From Clostridia bacterium (lineage in GTDB: Bacteria; Bacillota; Clostridia; Oscillospirales; CAG-272), in NCBI GenBank assembly GCA_900763885.1, contig CAAFLY010000013.1, forward strand, positions 1 through 12,606: 12,606 nt of DNA. Direction: 5' to 3'. The notes beneath the pieces are model-generated. The model did no database searches and had not been told where the DNA came from. It worked only from the letters and a program-made list of their open reading frames with translations. Both the position numbers and the translations under genes were made by a program. Positions 7,304 through 12,606 of the stretch are shown one piece after another (position 1 is the first letter of the stretch; the number at the start of each line of letters is the position of its first letter).

Positions 7304-7789
7304 TTATCTGTCCATGGCGCGCGTGGAATCCGGCGGATCCCGGCGTATGTGCCGCGCGAGTTTTCCATATGCGGCGACAATCCCGCTCCGCGACGGCAGA
7401 AGGACGATCCACACCGTGCGGAAAAAGTGCCACCAGAAGCCGCCCGCGCGTCTTTTTCCCTTGCGCACAACGGCGGTGACGCGGCCGAGGAGCTGCTCCT
7501 TTCGGATCCCGTACTCCCGCGTGGTCTGCGCGTCTCCGGCAAAGGTGTACGTATCCCCGCGCCGTCCCACGATCCGGTGGAGAATGTACGCGCCGTTGTC
7601 CTTGCGGTAGAGGCAGATGTCGCCCACACGGCATGCTCTCTCCCCCATCGGCGCGAGGACCACGGCGTCTCTTCCGGAGGCGAGATACGGTCCCATGCTT
7701 CCGCCCACCACAGGCAGCGGCGGCGCGAGCCCCTCCCGCAGAAGCGGCAGATACACGGCAAAATACGCGTCGTTTGTGTTTTTCTCCAC
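7304..7789 (-). CDS. S26 (signal peptidase I-like) family peptidase, short form
   Basis: A 161-residue protein. The nucleophile motif GGSMGPYLASGRDAVVL gives Ser31. GDICLYRKDNGAYILHRIVG gives His71, which replaces the Lys of typical bacterial SPase I as in SipW/eukaryote-type enzymes. TFAGDAQ holds Asp86 in the GDN-like box. No N-terminal membrane anchor is present; a hydrophobic stretch near residues 118-135 (FWWHFFRTVWIVLL) may contact the membrane. Short S24/S26 proteins of this kind occur in gut clostridia; their substrates are unknown to me. GTG 7789 is chosen because AAAGGGGG lies 8 nt upstream; a TTG at 7813 has no ribosome site. It is transcribed alone from its own promoter and is divergent from the aminotransferase gene. 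It could equally be inactive and regulatory, since catalysis is inferred from motifs only. Confidence 0.85.
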   Translation of the reverse strand: MEKNTNDAYFAVYLPLLREGLAPPLPVVGGSMGPYLASGRDAVVLAPMGERACRVGDICLYRKDNGAYILHRIVGRRGDTYTFAGDAQTTREYGIRKEQLLGRVTAVVRKGKRRAGGFWWHFFRTVWIVLLPSRSGIVAAYGKLARHIRRDPPDSTRAMDR

Positions 7790-7797
7790 GCCACTTG

Positions 7798-7805
7798 CCC
7801 CCTTT
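7798..7805 (-). promoter_or_regulatory. Ribosome binding site fixing the GTG start at 7789
   Basis: AAAGGGGG on the minus strand stands 8 nt before GTG 7789. No comparable site precedes the in-frame TTG at 7813, so this site decides the start. Confidence 0.65.
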
Positions 7806-7844
7806 GCGCACAAATCGTCCGTTCGCCATCGTATAACCCGCTAT

Positions 7845-7873
7845 AGTATAACACATATCTGTAGCATTTGCAA
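7845..7873 (-). promoter_or_regulatory. Sigma-A-type promoter of the S26 peptidase gene
   Basis: On the minus strand, TTGCAA (7868-7873) and TATACT (7845-7850) are separated by 17 nt. Predicted start near 7838 leaves a leader of about 48 nt. The -10 context TATACTATAG is identical to that of the EPS operon promoter and of the XRE gene. Confidence 0.75.
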
Positions 7874-8029
7874 CCTTTTTTGCGCCATTTTTCGGAACAT
7901 GCGGTCTGTCTTTTTTCCGTACGCGCCGTTTTCTCCCGACAGCTCCGCAAAAGGCGCGGATTTGGTCCGGCAGGCGGTCCCGTCCCCCAAACCTTTTCGC
8001 GCAAAGACGCAAATTCTTCCCCATATCTC

Positions 8030-8058
8030 TTGTATTTTCGCGCGGAATATGGTAAAAT
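8030..8058 (+). promoter_or_regulatory. Promoter of the aminotransferase-obg unit
   Basis: TTGTAT (8030-8035) and TAAAAT (8053-8058) are separated by 17 nt, predicting a start near 8065 and a leader of about 35 nt. A TATAAT at 8066-8071 is an alternative -10 box, but it lacks a recognisable -35 at 16-18 nt. Confidence 0.6.
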
Positions 8059-8100
8059 ACCGTATTATAATCTATGGTATGAAATGCGAGGAATCCGTTT

Positions 8101-9288
8101 ATGGAATACAAATTCTCCGAAAAATTATCCGCTCTGAAGCCGTCCGCGATCCGCGAGATCTTCAAATCCCTCACCGATCCGACCATCATCAGCTTCGCGG
8201 CAGGCAATCCGAATCCGCTCTCCTTCCCCGTTGAGGCGCTTGCGAAGCTCTCCGCCGACATCTTCGCCTCCGACGCCGCCTTTGCCCTGCAATACGGCAT
8301 CACCGAGGGCTACGCGCCGCTGCGGGAATCGATCGCCGCGCGCATCTATGAGAAATTCGGCATCGGACGCGCCTTCGATCAGACCATCGTCACCACCGGC
8401 GGGCAGCAGGGGATCGAGCTGGCCTGCAAGGCGTTCTGCAACGAGGGCGACTGTGTGATCTGCGAGGATCCGAGCTTCATCGGGGCGCTCAACGCGTTCC
8501 GCTCCAACGGCGCACGGACCGTCGGCGTACCCCTGCGCGCGGACGGGATCGATCTCGCGATTCTTGAGGAGACGCTGCGCCGTGAAAAGAAGGCGAAGCT
8601 GCTCTACCTCATCCCGACCTTCCAGAACCCCACCGGCGTCACCTCCACGTACGAAAACCGCCTTGCCGTATACGCGCTGGCGAAGAAGTACGGCTTGGTG
8701 ATCCTGGAGGACAATCCGTACGGGGAGCTGCGCTTTGCCGGGGAGGATGTGCCGACGTACAAATCCTTTGACACGGACGGGCTTGTCATCTACTGCTCGT
8801 CGTTCTCCAAGATCCTCTCGTCCGGTATGCGCATCGGTTTTGTGAACGCGCCCGCGGAGATCATCGCGAAAATGGTCGTGGCAAAGCAGGTGGAGGACGT
8901 ACACACAAATCTCTTCGCGCAGATGCTCTGCCACCGTTATATGGCGGAATACGACATGGACGCGCACGTGGCGATGATCCGCGAGCTGTACCGGAACAAG
9001 GCGGCGCGGATGCTCTCCGCACTGGACGCGGAAATGCCTGCCTCCGTCGCCTACACGCGGCCCGAGGGCGGTCTGTTCCTGTGGTGCACGCTCCCCGACG
9101 GCCGTGACGCCGCGCCGTATGTGCAGAAATTCCTCGAAAACAAGGTGGCGGTCGTGCCGGGCTCGGCGTTCCTATGTGTGGAAAACGCGCCGTCCGATTC
9201 GTTCCGTCTGAACTATTCGATGCCCTCCGACGAGGATATTGACCGGGGTGTCGCGATCCTCGGCAAGGTCCTGCGGGAGAATCTGTAA
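8101..9288 (+). CDS. PLP-dependent aminotransferase, class I/II (fold type I)
   Basis: A 395-residue complete aminotransferase. Visible motifs are the substrate-side SFAAGNPNP near 30-40, TTGGQQGIEL near 98-107 (cofactor phosphate region), NPTG at 176-179, EDNPYG with Asp204 and Tyr207, SSFSKIL with the Schiff-base Lys237, and SFRLNYS with the carboxylate-binding Arg369. The pattern is that of the 2-aminoadipate/aromatic aminotransferase group related to LysN and to the catalytic domain of MocR regulators. There is no N-terminal DNA-binding domain, so it should be an enzyme. The amino donor and acceptor cannot be decided from sequence alone. ATG 8101 has GAGGAA 7 nt upstream. obg starts 29 nt after its stop, so the two are probably co-transcribed, although I know of no functional link. 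Confidence 0.93.
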   Translation: MEYKFSEKLSALKPSAIREIFKSLTDPTIISFAAGNPNPLSFPVEALAKLSADIFASDAAFALQYGITEGYAPLRESIAARIYEKFGIGRAFDQTIVTTGGQQGIELACKAFCNEGDCVICEDPSFIGALNAFRSNGARTVGVPLRADGIDLAILEETLRREKKAKLLYLIPTFQNPTGVTSTYENRLAVYALAKKYGLVILEDNPYGELRFAGEDVPTYKSFDTDGLVIYCSSFSKILSSGMRIGFVNAPAEIIAKMVVAKQVEDVHTNLFAQMLCHRYMAEYDMDAHVAMIRELYRNKAARMLSALDAEMPASVAYTRPEGGLFLWCTLPDGRDAAPYVQKFLENKVAVVPGSAFLCVENAPSDSFRLNYSMPSDEDIDRGVAILGKVLRENL

Positions 9289-9317
9289 CACAAGTATAGA
9301 AGGATACAGGGAAATTC

Positions 9318-10631
9318 ATGTTTATCGATAAAATCAAAATTTACGTCAAGGCCGGCAACGGCGGCAATGGGATCGTATCGTTCCGGCGTGAAAAATACGT
9401 CGCCAAGGGCGGACCGGACGGCGGCGACGGCGGATGCGGCGGAAATGTCATTTTCCGTGTGGACGAGGGGGCGAATACCCTGCTCGCGTTCCGGTACAAG
9501 CGCAAATTCGTGGCGGAAAACGGCGGAGACGGCGGCGGGGCGAAATTCCACGGCAAAAACGGCGAGGATATTGTGATCCTTGTGCCGCGTGGAACGATCC
9601 TGCGCGACGCGGAATCCGAAAAGATCCTCCACGATATGGCGGACGGAGAGGATTTTGTGCTGTGTCACGGCGGACGCGGCGGCTGGGGAAACCGCCATTT
9701 TGCCACACCGACCCGCCAGATCCCGCGCTTTGCCAAGGCCGGACTGCCCGGGGAGGAGCGCGAGGTGATCCTCGAATTGAAGATGATCGCCGATGTCGGG
9801 CTTGCGGGACTGCCGTCCGCCGGAAAATCGTCGCTGCTTGCCGCGCTGTCCTCCGCCAGACCGAAGATCGCCGACTACCACTTCACAACGCTCGAGCCGA
9901 ATCTCGGCGTGGTATCGACCGGCGGGGAATCCGGGTTTGTGATGGCGGACATCCCGGGGCTGATCGAGGGCGCGTCGGAGGGACTCGGCCTGGGTCACGC
10001 GTTTTTGCGCCACATCGAGCGGTGCCGGATGCTCGTGCAGGTCGTGGACATCTCCGGCTCCGAGGGACGCACGCCCCTTGCCGATTTCGAAACGATCTCG
10101 GCGGAGCTTGCCAAATTCTCGCCGGAGCTTGCCGCCAGACCGCGCATCGTCGCCGCGAACAAGGCGGATCTCCTTGTGGACGATGAGGCGGAGTTTATCG
10201 AGATTCCGGAGCTGTCCCCGGAGGCGGCGGAGCTGGAGCTGCGGTGCGCGGAGCTTGGCTATGAGCTGTACTACATCTCCGCGTCGCGCAAAATGGGGCT
10301 GTCCGACCTTGTGGACGGGATCGCCGCCCTGCTGCGCACACTGCCGCCGGTGCTGACCTACGAATCGGAGATCACGCCGGAGGAGGAGGTGACCGTGGAC
10401 GAGGGCGCCGCCGATGTGACGATCCGCCGGGGCGACGACGCGTCGTTCATCGTGGAGGGCCGCTGGGTGGAGGCGCTGATAAACCGCGTGAATTTCGAGG
10501 ACCGCGAATCGCTCATGTACTTCGAGCGCTCCCTCATCAAGGCGGGGATCATCGACCGGCTCCGGGAAGCGGGCTGCGAGGAGGGCGACACGGTACACAT
10601 CGCAGACGTGGAGTTCGATTTCATCGACTGA
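9318..10631 (+). CDS. obg: GTPase Obg (CgtA)
   Basis: A 437-residue essential ribosome-assembly GTPase that acts on the 50S subunit and links translation to stress signalling. The N-terminal glycine-rich Obg domain (1-~158) begins MFIDKIKIYVKAGNGGNG. The G domain has G1 GLPSAGKSS (Lys170), the switch region FTTLEPNLGVV, G3 DIPG (Asp211-Gly214), G4 NKAD (281-284) and G5 SAS (321-323). A C-terminal OCT domain (~365-437) ends the protein, as in many Bacillota. The length is normal and no motif is missing. ATG 9318 has AGGGA 5 nt upstream. In many Bacillota obg follows the ribosomal protein genes rplU-rpmA; here an aminotransferase gene precedes it and a regulator gene follows, so the usual context is lost. 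Confidence 0.98.
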   Translation: MFIDKIKIYVKAGNGGNGIVSFRREKYVAKGGPDGGDGGCGGNVIFRVDEGANTLLAFRYKRKFVAENGGDGGGAKFHGKNGEDIVILVPRGTILRDAESEKILHDMADGEDFVLCHGGRGGWGNRHFATPTRQIPRFAKAGLPGEEREVILELKMIADVGLAGLPSAGKSSLLAALSSARPKIADYHFTTLEPNLGVVSTGGESGFVMADIPGLIEGASEGLGLGHAFLRHIERCRMLVQVVDISGSEGRTPLADFETISAELAKFSPELAARPRIVAANKADLLVDDEAEFIEIPELSPEAAELELRCAELGYELYYISASRKMGLSDLVDGIAALLRTLPPVLTYESEITPEEEVTVDEGAADVTIRRGDDASFIVEGRWVEALINRVNFEDRESLMYFERSLIKAGIIDRLREAGCEEGDTVHIADVEFDFID

Positions 10632-10713
10632 TTCTGCCCGCGCGGTTGAGCCTCTCTCCAAACGCTCTATACGACTCCCCCGATACACGCTGTTCTTTCC
10701 GCCGCCGGTCCGT

Positions 10714-10734
10714 TATACTATAGGTGCGATCGCA
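10714..10734 (+). promoter_or_regulatory. -10 box and palindromic operator candidate of the XRE gene
   Basis: TATACT (10714-10719) lies within TATACTATAG. The -35 position 17 nt upstream reads TGTTCT, which is weak, so the promoter may depend on other factors. Immediately downstream, TGCGATCGCA (10725-10734) is a perfect 10-bp palindrome at the predicted start site, a plausible site for autorepression by the XRE protein. Confidence 0.5.
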
Positions 10735-10758
10735 AAAACAAACAGCAGGAGGAAGTGT

Positions 10759-11553
10759 ATGAACAACCAAACCTTTGGGGAACGGATCGCCGAGCTGCGG
10801 CGGAAGCGTTCCATGACGCAGGAGAGCCTTGCCGGGATCATCGGCGTATCCGCGCAGGCGGTTTCCAAATGGGAGAATAGCGCCACCATGCCCGACATAC
10901 TCCTTTTGCCGCTCCTTGCCGACACACTGTGCGTGTCCATCGACGAGCTGTTCGGTCTGCCGTGCAAAACGCGCGAAGAACCGATCCCGATAGAGGAGAC
11001 ACCGGCGGCGGTATACGACAAAATTCTGACGACCATGTGCCGCTGGGACTGCTCCGTATCGGACGACGCGCAGTATCTCGCGAACGCGAAAGCGGGTTTC
11101 GCGAAAAATCCAAGGGCGCACACGGGATTTGTGTCGCAGACGGCGGGCGCCGTGTACGCGGATCGGGATATGGCGCTTTCGTATCTGCCGAATAACGCGG
11201 ATTCCGTGCAGCTATTGGAAAAGGAGGGGATCGGGGCGTTTTTGCAGGCACTGTCGGAGGAGAACGTGCGTCGGGTGCTCGCGTACCAGTGCCGGAATCC
11301 GGAGCAGACCTTCACCGCCGCGTCCGTTTCCGCGAAAATCGGGATCGCGGAGGAGGACGCCCGGGACGTGCTGGAGAAGCTGTGCGACTACACCCTCACC
11401 GCGGCGATGAACGTGGACGTCGGCGGCGGCGAGACCCTGCGGGTCTATCGGGCGTACGGCCTGCACAAGCTGCCCCTGTTATTGTACCCGCTCCTCTCCC
11501 TCGCCGGACAGCTCGCGGATTTCCACGAAGCGTGGCACGGACTGCGGGGGTGA
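10759..11553 (+). CDS. XRE-family transcriptional regulator with C-terminal winged-helix-like domain
   Basis: A 264-residue regulator. The N-terminal Cro/C1-type helix-turn-helix (residues ~5-67) reads FGERIAELRRKRSMTQESL, then IGVSAQAVSKWENS, with the recognition helix in SAQAVSKWE. A middle region (~85-165) has the NPRAHTGF and GAVYADRDMALSYL phrases seen in similar clostridial regulators. Residues ~165-240 look like a second helical or winged-helix unit (TFTAASVSAKIGIAEEDARDVLEKL). The ligand and regulon are unknown. ATG 10759 has AGGAGG 6 nt upstream, one of the strongest ribosome sites here. It is separated from obg by 127 nt with its own -10 box, so it can be transcribed alone. It may regulate itself through the palindrome at 10725-10734. 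Confidence 0.88.
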   Translation: MNNQTFGERIAELRRKRSMTQESLAGIIGVSAQAVSKWENSATMPDILLLPLLADTLCVSIDELFGLPCKTREEPIPIEETPAAVYDKILTTMCRWDCSVSDDAQYLANAKAGFAKNPRAHTGFVSQTAGAVYADRDMALSYLPNNADSVQLLEKEGIGAFLQALSEENVRRVLAYQCRNPEQTFTAASVSAKIGIAEEDARDVLEKLCDYTLTAAMNVDVGGGETLRVYRAYGLHKLPLLLYPLLSLAGQLADFHEAWHGLRG

Positions 11554-11565
11554 AAATGTGATATG

Positions 11566-11609
11566 ACAGGCAGTGCATGGTCGTATTTTGTACAATATGC
11601 ACTGCCTGT
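11566..11609 (+). terminator. Long perfect hairpin after the XRE gene; terminator-like, no T run
   Basis: ACAGGCAGTGCAT (11566-11578) and ATGCACTGCCTGT (11597-11609) form a perfect 13-bp stem with an 18-nt loop, starting 12 nt after the stop codon. The right arm is followed by ATCGGTTTG rather than a T run, so it is not a textbook intrinsic terminator. The loop itself contains the palindrome TTGTACAA (11588-11595). It may instead stabilise the 3' end of the mRNA or be a protein site. Confidence 0.45.
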
Positions 11610-11671
11610 ATCGGTTTGTGCCGCCGTCAATTTACACACATGGCGATTTTCGCATTTTTCAGCGAATCATA

Positions 11672-11700
11672 TTGACAAGCGGGGCGATTTATGGTATAGT
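11672..11700 (+). promoter_or_regulatory. Consensus sigma-A promoter of the lipoprotein gene
   Basis: TTGACA (11672-11677) and TATAGT (11695-11700) are separated by exactly 17 nt. It is the best match to consensus in the window and predicts a start near 11707. Confidence 0.82.
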
Positions 11701-11706
11701 AAAGAT

Positions 11707-11884
11707 AAGCGGACGGCGTTTATCCGCCGCGCGGGGACAATCCGCTCTCCGCAAAAACGGGACTGCCGTGCGTATGGCAGCCAAACGAAAGCCGCGTTCC
11801 ATTCCCTGCCCCGCATCAAGCGTTATTCCATCCATTTGACGCAAACCTTTTGACGCAAAAATCAACGGTTCCGGGAGGTGTACA
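11707..11884 (+). other. Hairpin-rich 5' leader of the lipoprotein gene
   Basis: About 178 nt lie between the predicted start and the ATG. In order it holds two competing hairpins (GCGGA 11709-11713 with TCCGC 11723-11727, or CGGCG 11714-11718 with CGCCG 11725-11729), a 7-bp hairpin with one G-U pair (11731-11737 with 11746-11752), a CTGCC/GGCAG hairpin (11763-11767 with 11776-11780), and then an 11-bp direct repeat. I do not recognise a known riboswitch class, and the structure may be incidental. Confidence 0.4.
11835..11859 (+). repeat. Direct repeat TTTGACGCAAA, two copies 14 nt apart
   Basis: TTTGACGCAAA occurs at 11835-11845 and 11849-11859, a 14-nt period, just upstream of the lipoprotein ribosome site (GGGAGGTG, 11873-11880). 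It lies inside the transcribed leader, so it could be an RNA element, a protein site, or chance. Confidence 0.6.
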
Positions 11885-12606
11885 ATGACAACAACACGGA
11901 TTTCTCCTCTGATGCTTCTCCTGCTTCTGGTCCTGATTCTCCCTTTGTCTGTCTGCATAAACGGATGCGGCGGTCAATACGCCGAAAACACCGATGACAA
12001 GACGACGGATACAGCGGAGGGCAACGGCGTGCCGTCTGTACCCGATACCGCCGCGCTCCCCTCCGATCCGCTGTCCTCTGCGGCGTATAACGATTCCCCC
12101 AACAGAACCTCCGCGGGGAGATTCTGCGAGGACATTTCGACAGGCAATATCCTATACAGGAATGTTTTTGATCATGATTTTCTGTACCAATACGATATTT
12201 CCTCCCGAACAAGCACGTGCCTGAGCGCGGACATTTATGGGGTGCAGTTCATCACCATCGATCCGGATGGCGGAAGAATATTCTTCTCAGGCTATGATTC
12301 CGAGAAAAATCACAAAAAGATCAACATTTACAGCATCACAAAAGACAATCCCACCCCTGTCCTCGAGATCGAAAACGCGCAGGGCGCCGTTGTCACAGAC
12401 GATTATCTATACTACCACGGGATGATGGACGAATTCTCTTACGATATTTCCAGAAAAAGCATCACCACCGGGATCGTTGAAACCCTGCTTCCCCCGGGGT
12501 ATTTTTGCAGTGACGTGACCCTTCTTGTAGTGGGAGACAGTCTGTATTTTCGCAATCTCATGGACATATTTCATCTGGACACTGTATCCCTCGATCTGAC
12601 CAACAT
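11885..12606 (+). CDS. Secreted lipoprotein with propeller-like repeats, 3' end outside the window
   Basis: Partial gene: 240 codons are open from ATG 11885 to the window edge without a stop. The N-terminus MTTTRISPLMLLLLLVLILP is a strong signal sequence. INGCGG gives a likely lipidated Cys28, so the mature protein should be anchored on the outer face of the membrane. Residues ~32-80 are a Ser/Thr/Pro/Asp-rich linker. From ~85, repeated blade-like phrases occur (NILYRNVFDHDFLYQYDI, RIFFSGYDSEK, DDYLYYHGMMDEFSYDI, DSLYFRNLMDIFHLD), resembling the beta-propeller-like DUF5050/TolB-like surface proteins of clostridia. The start is firm: GGAGG lies 6 nt upstream and a consensus promoter precedes it. 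Its codons look more A/T-rich than those of the neighbouring genes (many TTT, TAT, GAT, ATT). Function unknown; sensing or binding at the cell surface is a guess. Confidence 0.82.
   Translation, partial: MTTTRISPLMLLLLLVLILPLSVCINGCGGQYAENTDDKTTDTAEGNGVPSVPDTAALPSDPLSSAAYNDSPNRTSAGRFCEDISTGNILYRNVFDHDFLYQYDISSRTSTCLSADIYGVQFITIDPDGGRIFFSGYDSEKNHKKINIYSITKDNPTPVLEIENAQGAVVTDDYLYYHGMMDEFSYDISRKSITTGIVETLLPPGYFCSDVTLLVVGDSLYFRNLMDIFHLDTVSLDLTN

Noticed and set aside
6386..7846. 486-codon open frame on the plus strand covering the phosphatase, the EPS promoter and the peptidase gene.
   Set aside because: It runs through two real genes and a promoter region, and its translation is low-complexity and unlike any family.
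7874..8029. Possible small RNA or short gene between the divergent promoters.
   Set aside because: No ribosome site with a convincing frame and no hairpin followed by a T run was found.
7134..8303. 389-codon minus-strand frame spanning the S26 peptidase gene and the divergent intergenic region.
   Set aside because: It crosses both divergent promoters and the 5' end of the aminotransferase; the S26 frame has the motifs and ribosome site.
10646..10673. TTGAGC and TATACG, 16 nt apart, as an extra promoter for the XRE gene.
   Set aside because: Both boxes are imperfect and the TATACTATAG box lies closer to the gene; not distinguishable from chance.
9213..10688. 491-codon open frame on the minus strand opposite obg.
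   Set aside because: obg is complete with all G motifs on the plus strand; the antisense product has no recognisable domain or ribosome site.

Overview
The window looks like a chromosomal segment of a GC-rich member of the Clostridia (Bacillota), possibly an Oscillospiraceae-like gut lineage. The basis is a PHP-type CpsB phosphatase beside BY-kinases, strong AGGAGG-type ribosome sites, sigma-A promoters of the TATACT type, a two-part XRE regulator and a CGG-type lipoprotein signal. This placement is inference; there is no rRNA or other phylogenetic marker except obg.

Minus strand, 7200 down to 165: an exopolysaccharide/capsule head operon. From a TTGCTA-17-TATACT promoter and a leader of about 100 nt it reads PHP phosphatase (CpsB/YwqE family), a membrane-anchored protein with Ig-like modules, two consecutive full-length chain-length/tyrosine-kinase fusions (Wzc type), and a membrane-bound nucleotide-sugar 4,6-dehydratase (FlaA1/CapD/WbpM family). 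The kinases would autophosphorylate their tyrosine-rich tails and set polymer length. The phosphatase would reverse this, and the dehydratase would supply a 4-keto-6-deoxy sugar nucleotide. No glycosyltransferase, flippase or polymerase lies in the window.

Minus strand, 7873 to 7304: a stand-alone gene for a short S26 (signal peptidase I-like) protein with a Ser/His active site, GTG start and its own consensus promoter. It is divergent from the next block. About 155 bases between the two divergent promoters (7874-8029) show nothing I can name.

Plus strand, 8030 to 11609: a fold-type I aminotransferase and the ribosome-associated GTPase Obg, 29 nt apart and probably co-transcribed. An XRE-family regulator follows, with its own -10 box, a perfect palindrome near its predicted start site, and a long-armed hairpin after its stop.

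Plus strand, 11672 to the end: a consensus TTGACA-17-TATAGT promoter, a leader of about 180 nt rich in hairpins with an 11-bp direct repeat, and the 5' part of a lipoprotein gene that runs off the window. No CRISPR array, tRNA, rRNA, transposase or attachment site was seen.
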